Assembly: GCF_019456655.1 (NCBI RefSeq)
Contig: NZ_CP080332.1
Coordinates: 5,208,001-5,272,000, forward strand
Source of the DNA: Mycolicibacterium diernhoferi
Lineage (GTDB): Bacteria > Actinomycetota > Actinomycetes > Mycobacteriales > Mycobacteriaceae
Direction of reading: 5' to 3'
Length of the DNA: 64,000 nt
This document shows positions 1-6,668 of the stretch, piece after piece; within the stretch, counting starts at the first letter, position 1; the number at the start of each line of letters is the position of its first letter. The translations under genes were made by a program, and so were the position numbers. The notes below the pieces were generated by a model. It did no database searches, was not told the origin of the DNA, and saw only the letters and a list, made by a program, of their open reading frames with translations.

Positions 1-206
1 CGACTGACCACCGCCGATGTGGGGAACTGCAGAGACCCCGCGATCTCGAATTTGTATCCGTCGAAAAGCTCTACGGTGGAAGCCATTCCGCCGGCGTAGA
101 GCTTGGCGTCCACGCACAGGGTGCGCGCTCCGGCGCGCTGCAGCAGGGTGGCGGCGGCCAGCCCGTTGTGGCCCGCGCCGATGACGATCGCGTCGAAGTC
201 CGCCAT
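1..206 (-). CDS. FAD/NAD(P)-binding oxidoreductase, N-terminal part
   Basis: Only the first 68 codons are in the window; the rest lies beyond base 1. The product begins MADFDAIVIGAGHNGLAAAT, a Rossmann dinucleotide-binding fold with a GxGxxG-type loop (GAGHNG) like that of phytoene-desaturase-type flavoproteins. It continues with a FAD-contacting acidic residue region and AGGMAST. The ATG at 204-206 is preceded by a short spacer and a near-perfect 22-bp palindrome at 233-254 that may be a repressor site. Two TetR genes lie upstream on the same strand. The substrate cannot be told from this fragment. Confidence 0.75.
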   Translation of the reverse strand, partial: MADFDAIVIGAGHNGLAAATLLQRAGARTLCVDAKLYAGGMASTVELFDGYKFEIAGSLQFPTSAVVS

Positions 207-232
207 CACCCCAGGCTGACACCGAGGGGAAT

Positions 233-254
233 GTTTTGTCAATATTGTCAAAAC
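233..254. promoter_or_regulatory. near-perfect 22-bp palindrome, candidate TetR operator
   Basis: GTTTTG-t-CAATATTG-t-CAAAAC is palindromic except for one symmetric mismatch in each arm. On the minus strand it also contains TTGACA twice, which could serve as a -35 element for the flavoprotein gene. It lies between the stop of the TetR gene (268) and the flavoprotein start (206). The size and symmetry suit a TetR-family operator; this is inferred. Confidence 0.5.
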
Positions 255-267
255 TGGAAGGGTGCGG

Positions 268-870
268 TCAGCGCCCGATGACTCCCGATTCCAGTGAATC
301 CAACGCGGTACGGCAGAGTCGGGCCAGCTCGGGCAGCGAGTGCTCCTCGGTGAGCATCCACACCTCCATGGCCCCGAACACCGCCGCCGCGATGCAGCGG
401 GCGGCGATGGTGACCCGCAGCGCGGCATCGGTGCCGGGGCGCGGCGGGTCGTCCCCGCGCAGGTGCTCCTCGACCACTTCGGCGAACGACGCCTCGACCT
501 GGCGGATGTGGCGGACGATGACGCCCGGTTCCAGCTCCTCGGCGCGCAGTTCGGCGATCTTGGCGACCGCGTCGATGTCGTAGGGGGCCTGCAGGATCGC
601 CGAATTCACCGACTCGACGATCGATTCCTGCGGCGACCGGTTGGCCAGCGCGGCGCGGAACCATTCCAGGCCGGCGTCGTAATCGGCGAACAGCAGATCG
701 TTCTTGGACGCGAAGTGCCGGTAGAAGGTCCGCAGCGACACCCCGGCGTCGGCGGCGATCTGCTCGGCGGAGGTGTCCTCGACGCCCTGGGCCAGGAACC
801 GCACCACCGCCGCCTGCCGCAATGCGGCGCGGGTCCGCTCACTGCGAGCAGTCTGCGCGGGCCGAACCAT
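268..870 (-). CDS. TetR-family transcriptional regulator
   Basis: A 200-residue protein with an N-terminal TetR helix-turn-helix at about residues 25-55 (QIAADAGVSLRTFYRHFASK), followed by a helical ligand-binding domain. I chose the ATG at 870 (MVRPAQTARSERTRA) because the DNA-binding domain starts shortly after it. An in-frame GTG at 909 would add 13 residues and would lie only 8 nt from the preceding TetR stop. It sits between another TetR gene and the flavoprotein gene, all on the minus strand, so it probably controls the flavoprotein or an efflux or catabolic function. The ligand is unknown. Confidence 0.85.
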   Translation of the reverse strand: MVRPAQTARSERTRAALRQAAVVRFLAQGVEDTSAEQIAADAGVSLRTFYRHFASKNDLLFADYDAGLEWFRAALANRSPQESIVESVNSAILQAPYDIDAVAKIAELRAEELEPGVIVRHIRQVEASFAEVVEEHLRGDDPPRPGTDAALRVTIAARCIAAAVFGAMEVWMLTEEHSLPELARLCRTALDSLESGVIGR

Positions 871-917
871 CCGCTCAACGTACCGGAGCGACGGATTCGC
901 CCCGGACACGGCGTGTT

Positions 918-1502
918 TCAGCGCGGGGCGAGTAGTGCGATGGTTGCCTCGACGGCCTCTTCGGTGACGTCGCTCATCTTGCCGCCGTTCTCCACGACGA
1001 TCGCCGTCAGCTCACGCAGACCGCCGATCAGCATGATGATGCGCTGCCGGGACACCGGCCCGATCCCGGCGGACCGGAACTGCGCGCTGTCCACCAACCC
1101 GGTCACCAACTCGACGAACTTCTCCATCGATTCGCGGGTCAGCTCGCGGCCGGCAGCACCCAGCGACGGCCCGTCCCGGATCCAGCTCAGGGTGAGGTCG
1201 GGCCGCGACTCCGCGGAGGCGATCCAGGCCTCGATGGCCTGGCGGGCCTGCTGCTCCCACGGCGCGTCCGGGTCGACCGCGGCGGCGATCGAGCGCACCT
1301 GCTCGGCGTTGGCCTCGGCGAGCAGCGCCATGAAGCATTCGTCCTTGCTGGAGAAATGCTCGTAGAACGTCCGCCTCGAGGTGCGGGCCCGGCGCACGAT
1401 GTCGGCGATGGTCGTCTTGGCGTAGCCGTCCTCGGCGATCGAGGCCTCGAATGCGCTGAGCAGCCGCGACCTGAAGTCCGCCCCGGCCACTTCCGTCGTC
1501 AC
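918..1502 (-). CDS. TetR-family transcriptional regulator
   Basis: A 194-residue TetR repressor. Residues about 12-58 form the DNA-binding domain, with the typical ending TSRRTFYEHFSSKDECF. The C-terminal half is helical with no diagnostic motif. It shares strand and order with a second TetR gene 47 nt downstream (48 nt between the reading frames). The two proteins are not close copies of one another (different helix-turn-helix and C-terminal sequences), so this is not a recent tandem duplication. Its target is not evident. Confidence 0.87.
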   Translation of the reverse strand: MTTEVAGADFRSRLLSAFEASIAEDGYAKTTIADIVRRARTSRRTFYEHFSSKDECFMALLAEANAEQVRSIAAAVDPDAPWEQQARQAIEAWIASAESRPDLTLSWIRDGPSLGAAGRELTRESMEKFVELVTGLVDSAQFRSAGIGPVSRQRIIMLIGGLRELTAIVVENGGKMSDVTEEAVEATIALLAPR

Positions 1503-1521
1503 CCGGTCACCATAGAACGGG

Positions 1522-1875
1522 TCACCACAGCACGGCGACGGCGGCGGCCGTCACCGACAGCACGCCGGCCGCGACGAACAACGGCCGCGGCACGGCCTGC
1601 CCGGTCCGGCGTTGCCGCGCGCTGCCGATACCGAGCACCGCCCCCAGCGCGACCAGCAGGACCAGCTTGAGCCCGATCTTCGGGTAGTTGAGTTCGATGC
1701 CGGCCGGCCACGGCGCGGCCAGCGCGAGGCCGGTGACCAGTGAGAGCACCAGCCCGTAATCCATCGTCCGGGTGAACCGGAGCTCCCGCGATACCGCGGC
1801 GGTGACCCACGCGCCGAAGGTGACCGCGAATCCCACGATGTGCAGCAATACAACTACGTCGCGTAGTAGCTCCAT
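1522..1875 (-). CDS. small four-helix integral membrane protein
   Basis: A 117-residue hydrophobic protein with about four membrane segments: residues ~5-27, 40-58, 66-84 and 97-115. It begins MELLRDVVVLLHIVGFAVTF. A conserved-looking His in the first helix and an Arg-rich loop (SARQRRTGQAVPRP) before the last helix are visible. The layout resembles small DUF2269- or copper-resistance-D-like membrane proteins, but I cannot assign it to a family. It is 25 nt downstream of nothing on its own strand except the YdcF-like gene (1901-2503), with which it may be co-transcribed. Confidence 0.75.
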   Translation of the reverse strand: MELLRDVVVLLHIVGFAVTFGAWVTAAVSRELRFTRTMDYGLVLSLVTGLALAAPWPAGIELNYPKIGLKLVLLVALGAVLGIGSARQRRTGQAVPRPLFVAAGVLSVTAAAVAVLW

Positions 1876-1900
1876 CCGGACAGCGTAGCGTCACGTCGGC

Positions 1901-2503
1901 TCAGCGGAAGGGAGTCACCGGGCTGAGCACGTCGCGCACGAGCTGGCTGATGTTCGTCGCCGGATTCCCGTCCGGGAAGCTGACCGTGGCCAGGATATTG
2001 CCACCGGCATCGGCGAAGTTGCGGTCCGCGCGGCCCTGATGCGTCGAAGAGGTCACCAGGATGATCCCCGAGGTGTTCGCCTTCTTCGCCAATGGCACGG
2101 AGAACTGTGCATTCTGGACCGTGCTGTTGGCCTTGTCCTCGACGATGATCCGGTTGGCGGGGAACCCGAGCGTGCGCAGCAGGTTGCGCATCTCACCGGC
2201 CTCGGACTTGCCGTTACGCGGGTTGCCGCCGGTGACGATGATCGGGGACTGCGGGAAGGCCTGCGCGACCGCCAGGCCGGTCAACACCCGGGTGTAGAGA
2301 ATCGGGCGCATCCAACCCTGGGGTGTCAGGCCGTAACCGAGGATGACGATCGCGGGCTTGGAGAAGTCCTTGCCCGCCACCGGCACCGTGGGCTGCGCCC
2401 CGGCCACCGGCGCCGCGGCGCAGGCGAGGGCGCATGCGAGCAGCACCGCACCGACGATGGTCTTGCAACGATTGCGCTGTTCATCCCCGAATGATTGCGA
2501 CAC
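1901..2503 (-). CDS. secreted YdcF/DUF218-like protein
   Basis: A 200-residue protein with an N-terminal signal peptide (hydrophobic stretch at about residues 15-32, ending APVAGA before QPT). The DUF218/YdcF core follows: AIVILGYG near residue 52, IIVTGGNP near 88, a central IIVEDKANST and IILVTSSTHQGRA near 145. In family members these strands form a Rossmann-like fold with an acidic pocket, implicated in envelope-precursor metabolism (SanA, YdcF, ElyC). The exact substrate is unknown. It is the last protein gene before the tRNA cluster. Confidence 0.8.
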   Translation of the reverse strand: MSQSFGDEQRNRCKTIVGAVLLACALACAAAPVAGAQPTVPVAGKDFSKPAIVILGYGLTPQGWMRPILYTRVLTGLAVAQAFPQSPIIVTGGNPRNGKSEAGEMRNLLRTLGFPANRIIVEDKANSTVQNAQFSVPLAKKANTSGIILVTSSTHQGRADRNFADAGGNILATVSFPDGNPATNISQLVRDVLSPVTPFR

Positions 2504-2569
2504 GTGTTGTTGATCGTGATCGCTGGGAAAGATGTTACGGAGGCGACAATTTTGTCGATTCGATCTGAG

Positions 2570-2643
2570 TGGCCAGGGCCGGGATCGAACCGGCGACCTT
2601 CCGCTTTTCAGGCGGACGCTCGTACCAACTGAGCTACCTGGCC
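2570..2643 (-). tRNA. tRNA-Phe (GAA)
   Basis: The minus strand folds as a 74-nt cloverleaf starting GGCCAGGTAGCTCAG. The anticodon arm TCCGC-CTGAAAA-GCGGA carries GAA, the T arm is GCCGG-TTCGATC-CCGGC, and the discriminator is A. The 3' CCA is not encoded. It is the first of three minus-strand tRNAs. Confidence 0.95.
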
Positions 2644-2685
2644 GGAAGGCCCCGGTCTCGCGACCGGGATACCTCGCCGAGATGG

Positions 2686-2759
2686 CGACCCTGACGGGAC
2701 TCGAACCCGCGACCTCCGCCGTGACAGGGCGGCGCGCTAACCAACTGCGCCACAGGGCC
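2686..2759 (-). tRNA. tRNA-Asp (GTC)
   Basis: A 74-nt cloverleaf on the minus strand starting GGCCCTGTGGCGCAG. The anticodon loop CTGTCAC gives GTC, the T arm is GCGGG-TTCGAGT-CCCGT, and the discriminator is G as expected for tRNA-Asp. No CCA is encoded. It lies 42 nt from tRNA-Phe. Confidence 0.95.
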
Positions 2760-2800
2760 TTGCTCTACTGCTACCCAAGTGTGTCACCACCTGGGCGTCG

Positions 2801-2873
2801 TACCCCCAACGGGATTCGAACCCGTGCTACCGCCGTGAAAGGGCGGCGTCCTAGGCCGCTAAACGATGGGGGC
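2801..2873 (-). tRNA. tRNA-Glu (TTC)
   Basis: A 73-nt cloverleaf on the minus strand starting GCCCCCATCGTTTAGCGG. The anticodon loop CTTTCAC gives TTC, the T arm is ACGGG-TTCGAAT-CCCGT, and the first acceptor pair is G-U, as is common in actinobacterial tRNA-Glu. No CCA is encoded. Confidence 0.95.
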
Positions 2874-3013
2874 CTATCCGAATTTCTTCGGGCCGCTCTC
2901 AACGCCGGTGACGTTGGAAGCTTCGATAGCTTAGGACACGCCCCCCGAATATCCCAAATTGGGCACCCCCACCCGCCCCGAACAGGGGCTTCCCAGTATT
3001 CTGTTGCACCACT

Positions 3014-3089
3014 GCCCCTATAGCTCAGTTGGTAGAGCTACGGACTTTTAATCCGCAGGTCCCAGGTTCGAGCCCTGGTGGGGGCACCA
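3014..3089 (+). tRNA. tRNA-Lys (TTT), CCA encoded
   Basis: A plus-strand cloverleaf starting GCCCCTATAGCTCAG. The anticodon arm CGGA-CTTTTAA-TCCG carries TTT, the T arm is CCAGG-TTCGAGC-CCTGG, and the discriminator is A, followed directly by CCA. It is the only tRNA of this cluster on the plus strand and the only one with genomic CCA. It ends 18 bp from the stop codon of the convergent glycine-rich protein gene. Confidence 0.95.
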
Positions 3090-3107
3090 CGTGACTCGCG
3101 GCGCCGC

Positions 3108-4607
3108 TCACTCCCCGCCGGGACCACCCGAGTTGCCCGGGCTGCCGTGGCCGCCCCTCGTGCCGGTGCCGCCCGATGCGCCGGGCGCGGCGTGGCCATC
3201 CCCGCCCGAACTTGCGGTCCCGCCGGAACCTCCGGTTCCGCCCGCACCGCCTGCGCCACCCGTCCCGCCGGCGCCGCCTACCCCATCGTCAGCGTCAGAA
3301 CCCTTCTGACCGAAGGGTTTGGCTGAACCCGCGACACCCGCTGACCCGCCGGTCCCGCCGTTGCCGCCGGAACCGCCGACGGCGCCGCCGCCCCCGACAC
3401 CCCCGTTGCCGCCGTCCGCGCGCTCACCCGAACCGATGGCGATCGAAAAGGCGTCTCCGCCCTCGCCGCCGGAACCACCGTCACCCCCGACGCCGCCCGA
3501 ACCGCCTTGCCCGCCGGCACCGCCGGCGCCCGCCGCACCGCCGGAACCGAACATTCCGCCACTACCGCCGTTGCCACCCGTACCGCCGACGCCACCCGTA
3601 CCGCCGACGCCACCCGTACCGCCGACGCCGCCCGTGCCGCCCGTGCCGCCTAGTGCGTTGGCCGGCAACGTCGAACGTGCCTCGGCGTAGCCGCCCTCAC
3701 CGCCAACCCCACCGGTCGCGCCCGCGCCCCCGGACCCGCCTTGACCACCCTGGCCCCCGGTTCCGCCCGCGCCACCGTTACCGAACAGCGTGCCGCCGTC
3801 GCCGCCGCGTCCGCCATTGCCGGCAGTGCCACCGGCGCCGGCCGCACCGACATCGATGCCCACGCCGCCGACGCCACCCGTGCCGCCGATCCCACCGCCG
3901 GCATCGGTGTTCTCAAGAATTGCGCTGCCGCCGTTGCCGCTGCCACCCGCACCCCCGCTGCCACCGATCTGGCCAAGGGTCCCCGCGCTGCCGGTGCCGC
4001 CGGCACCGCCGATGTTTCTGCCATTGAGCCCGGCGCTGCCGCCGGCGGCCGTCCCCGCAATGGGGGTCACGGCGGAGGCTCCCAGGGTTCCCGCGCCGCC
4101 GCGGCCGCCCGCACCGCCGTTGCCCATCATTCCGGCGTTGCCGCCGTCACCGCCATCGGCGCCGAGGCCGCCGTTGCCGCCATGGCCACCGTTGCCGATG
4201 ATTCCGCCCTTGCCGCCGTTACCGCCGGCCAGCCCGTCGGTGGTGCTGTTCCAACCGTTTCCGCCGTTACCGAACAGCCAGCCACCGTTCTGCCCGTTGG
4301 GGTTGTCCGCAGTACCGGCGGCGCCGTTGCAGATCAGTCCGCAGGACAGCGGGACGCCGAGCACTGCCGCAAGGTTGACAGGCGCAGGGGCGTCGCCGCC
4401 GGCGCCGATGAAGTGGTCCGGTGCGTCACAGCCGACTCCGACGGTGCCGATGACACACTGCATGACGCTTTCCACCGATGACGTCGCGCTGTCGGCGGGC
4501 CCGGCCGAAGCGATGCCGGCGGGCCCGGCAAGCGCCAGGGCACCCGCACCCAGCACACCGCCAGCAAACCACGCCGGAGTTTTCCGCTTCGTCCCATGTG
4601 CACCCAC
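3108..4607 (-). CDS. secreted PGRS-like glycine-rich protein without a PE domain
   Basis: A 499-residue protein starting at a GTG preceded by GAAAGGGTGAGC. An N-terminal signal peptide (positively charged MGAHGTKRK, hydrophobic GGVLGAGALALAG, cleavage near AGIASA|GP) is followed by about 80 ordinary residues with four Cys. Then come ~350 residues of GGxGG-type repeats (GGTGG, GNGGAGG and similar), the PGRS signature of mycobacteria. The PE domain that normally precedes PGRS is absent, so export would be by Sec rather than type VII secretion. An upstream in-frame extension to 4736 lacks a ribosome-binding site. The role is unknown; PGRS domains are surface-associated. Convergent with tRNA-Lys. 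Confidence 0.8.
   Translation of the reverse strand: MGAHGTKRKTPAWFAGGVLGAGALALAGPAGIASAGPADSATSSVESVMQCVIGTVGVGCDAPDHFIGAGGDAPAPVNLAAVLGVPLSCGLICNGAAGTADNPNGQNGGWLFGNGGNGWNSTTDGLAGGNGGKGGIIGNGGHGGNGGLGADGGDGGNAGMMGNGGAGGRGGAGTLGASAVTPIAGTAAGGSAGLNGRNIGGAGGTGSAGTLGQIGGSGGAGGSGNGGSAILENTDAGGGIGGTGGVGGVGIDVGAAGAGGTAGNGGRGGDGGTLFGNGGAGGTGGQGGQGGSGGAGATGGVGGEGGYAEARSTLPANALGGTGGTGGVGGTGGVGGTGGVGGTGGNGGSGGMFGSGGAAGAGGAGGQGGSGGVGGDGGSGGEGGDAFSIAIGSGERADGGNGGVGGGGAVGGSGGNGGTGGSAGVAGSAKPFGQKGSDADDGVGGAGGTGGAGGAGGTGGSGGTASSGGDGHAAPGASGGTGTRGGHGSPGNSGGPGGE
3573..3626. repeat. three perfect 18-bp tandem repeats in the PGRS region
   Basis: The unit gccacccgtaccgccgac occurs three times head to tail at 3573-3590, 3591-3608 and 3609-3626, then degenerates. 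On the coding strand it encodes repeated Val-Gly-Gly-Thr-Gly-Gly. Perfect nucleotide identity suggests recent slippage, so copy number may vary between strains. Confidence 0.85.
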
Positions 4608-4784
4608 GTGCTCACCCTTTCGCCAGAGCTCAACGGCGAGCCGCAACAGGTGAGGCCTGTACCCCACCTGTCGTGGAGCGAGCATGTTCGCGCAGATTAG
4701 CGCGTCAGGATGCGATTTCAGCGAAGAACAGCACAAATTAACGTATTCGTCAGCCGACCGGGTGACACAAAGGTCAGGCGCCGC

Positions 4785-5147
4785 TCAGGCGCCGCGCGCC
4801 GTCGCGATCTCACTCGACAGCGGTGCGATCGCCGCGATGATCTCGGCCACCACCGGACCGGGCACCCCGGCCGCGGCCAGGCTGTCCGACAGGTGCACGG
4901 CGACCAGATCGAAGTGCCGCACGGCGATGCCACGGCCCTGGTGCACCTGCCGCATGGGTGCACCGGTGTAGGGCTCCGGCCCGCCGAGGGCGGCACAGAA
5001 GAACTCGGCCTGCTTGCCCTTGAGTCGGGCCATGTTCGTACCGGTGAAGAAGCCGGCCAGTTCGGGGTCGGCGAGCACGCGCGCATAGAAGTCCTCCACC
5101 ACCGCCTCGATGGCCTCGGCACCGCCGATCTGTGTGTAGATGTTCAT
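4785..5147 (-). CDS. glbN: group I truncated haemoglobin (trHbN)
   Basis: A 120-residue 2-on-2 globin that binds haem and in mycobacteria oxidises nitric oxide to nitrate. Its sequence closely parallels M. tuberculosis GlbN as I remember it: the [19 protein letters not shown] start, [28 protein letters not shown] and QVHQGRGI. Tyr21 is the distal B10 tyrosine and His69 (in VHQGRG) the proximal haem ligand. The start at 5147 gives the normal length and lacks the N-terminal pre-A extension found in M. tuberculosis. An upstream in-frame start at 5234 adds 29 residues without globin character. Confidence 0.93.
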   Translation of the reverse strand: MNIYTQIGGAEAIEAVVEDFYARVLADPELAGFFTGTNMARLKGKQAEFFCAALGGPEPYTGAPMRQVHQGRGIAVRHFDLVAVHLSDSLAAAGVPGPVVAEIIAAIAPLSSEIATARGA

Positions 5148-5264
5148 CGGCCGAGCAGATCGCGGCCCGATTGCCGCGCCGTATCCGCCAGGTGCCCGGC
5201 GGGATACAAGACCCTCACAGAAGACCTGCGGCACCGGATTTTCCGTTCACCGCGCACACCCCTC

Positions 5265-5300
5265 CAAGATGTGATCAAATTTTCGCAAGATGTGATCACA
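5265..5300. promoter_or_regulatory. two TGATCA-centred operator-like repeats upstream of the catabolic operon
   Basis: The 13-mer CAAGATGTGATCA occurs at 5265-5277 and again at 5286-5298, exactly 21 bp (two helical turns) apart. The second copy extends to the perfect palindrome TGTGATCACA (5291-5300). TGT-N4-ACA matches the general shape of FCD-type GntR operators, and a GntR gene is the third gene of the operon that starts at 5344. Confidence 0.55.
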
Positions 5301-5343
5301 AAGCGGTGAGCACCCCGGCAACCCGGACGGAAGGCCCCTTCGG

Positions 5344-6657
5344 ATGACCGCCAGCACCACCCGACCTGTCGCACCACCCGATCAGCGCTCGGCCCGCCAC
5401 GTCGTGGCCGGAGCCGGTGTCGGCACCTTCGTGGAGTACTTCGGCGACGCCGTCTACGCGTTCATGGCGGTCACGCTGGCCGCGGTCTTCTTCCCCACCG
5501 ACAACCCGTCGCTGGCCATTCTGCAGACCTTCGCGATCTTCGGGGTGTCCTTCCTGATGTATCCGCTCGGTGGGATGTTCTGGGGCCACTACGGCGACAA
5601 GCTCGGCCGCAAGAAGGTGCTGGCCATCACGATCTTGGGAATGGGTGGCATCACCTCCCTGATCGGCCTGCTGCCGACCTACGATTCGATCGGCTGGGCG
5701 GCCGCCCTGCTGCTGCTGATCGCCCGCCTGCTGCAGGGCTTCTGCGCATCCGGCGAATACTCCGGCGCCGCAGTGTTCATCGGCGAATTCGCCCCACCGG
5801 AGAAGCGGGCGCGCTACATCAGCGTGGTGCCGATCGGCGCCGCCGCCGGCTTCCTCGTCGCCTCGCTGCTCATCACCGCGATGTTCTCGGTCATCGGCGA
5901 GGACGCGATGACCGAGTGGGGGTGGCGTATCCCGTTCCTGGTGGCCGGCCCGCTGTGCCTGATCGGTTGGTACATCCGCTCCAAGCTCGACGAGTCGCCT
6001 GAGTTCCTGGCCCTGCAGGCAGACGGAAAGATCGCGAAATCCCCCGTCGCACAGGTCTTCCAGCACCACTGGCGCAGCGTCGTGCGAATGCTGTGCATCA
6101 TGGCGGTCAACGCGGGCGGCTACTACCTGGTGCTCTCCTACATGGTGACCTACTTCCAGGAGGAGGTGGCCCTGAGCGCCACAGCGTCCAACCTGATCGC
6201 CACCATCGCCCTGGTGGTCTACCTGCCACTGCTCTTCGGGGCCGCCGCGCTGTCCGACCGGATCGGCCGCAAACCGGTGCTGATCGCCAATGCGGTGCTG
6301 TTCATCCTGATCAGCTACCCGGCGTTCCTGCTGCTCGGGGCCGCCGGATTCGGCACGGCACTGGCCGTCCAACTGCTGTTCGTGGCGATGTTCAGCCTCA
6401 ACGACGGCACCTTCGCCACCGCGTTCGTCGAGGGTATGCCCGCCGAGGTCCGGTTCAGCGGATTCGCCATTCCGTTCACCCTCGGTATCGGCCTGTTCGC
6501 CGGCGGCACACCGTTTTTGGCGACCTGGCTGATCGATTCCACCGGGACCGCGGCCGCGCCGAGCTTCGTGCTGATCGCAGTCTGCGCCATCGCCCTGTTC
6601 GGACTGGTGACGATGAAGGAAACCGCACCCGCCAAAACCTCGGCCGCACAGGACTGA
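5344..6657 (+). CDS. MFS transporter of the metabolite:H+ symporter (MHS) type
   Basis: A 437-residue, 12-helix major facilitator. The loop 2-3 signature is present (GHYGDKLGRKKVL at about 82-94), as is the MHS-like opening GAGVGTFVEYFGDAVYAFMA, resembling ProP, ShiA and KgtP proton symporters for organic acids and betaines. It is the first gene of a compact operon of hydrolases and an FAD oxidoreductase, so it probably imports their substrate. The ATG is preceded by GGAAGG. Two operator-like repeats lie 45-80 bp upstream. The next gene begins 11 nt after its stop. The substrate is not identifiable from sequence alone. Confidence 0.88.
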   Translation: MTASTTRPVAPPDQRSARHVVAGAGVGTFVEYFGDAVYAFMAVTLAAVFFPTDNPSLAILQTFAIFGVSFLMYPLGGMFWGHYGDKLGRKKVLAITILGMGGITSLIGLLPTYDSIGWAAALLLLIARLLQGFCASGEYSGAAVFIGEFAPPEKRARYISVVPIGAAAGFLVASLLITAMFSVIGEDAMTEWGWRIPFLVAGPLCLIGWYIRSKLDESPEFLALQADGKIAKSPVAQVFQHHWRSVVRMLCIMAVNAGGYYLVLSYMVTYFQEEVALSATASNLIATIALVVYLPLLFGAAALSDRIGRKPVLIANAVLFILISYPAFLLLGAAGFGTALAVQLLFVAMFSLNDGTFATAFVEGMPAEVRFSGFAIPFTLGIGLFAGGTPFLATWLIDSTGTAAAPSFVLIAVCAIALFGLVTMKETAPAKTSAAQD

Positions 6658-6668
6658 TCGGCCCCGGC

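Noticed and set aside
2532..3023. 163-codon plus ORF over the tRNA cluster
   Set aside because: It runs through three clear tRNA genes on the other strand and has no protein family character.
3573..3626. Tandem repeats that could suggest a CRISPR array
   Set aside because: The units are contiguous without unique spacers, are only 18 bp, and encode the glycine repeat of a protein.
3091..4653. Proline-rich ORFs on the plus strand across the glycine-rich gene
   Set aside because: They are the complement of GGxGG codons read as Pro/Arg-rich frames. They have no ribosome-binding site or family features, while the minus frame has a signal peptide and PGRS pattern.
5296..6372. 358-codon minus ORF opposite the MHS transporter
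   Set aside because: His/Gln/Asp-rich composition typical of antisense frames; the plus frame has clear transporter helices.
6093..6668. N-terminal extension of the amidase frame into the transporter gene
   Set aside because: It is antiphase to the MFS coding sequence; the amidase starts at the ATG 6669.
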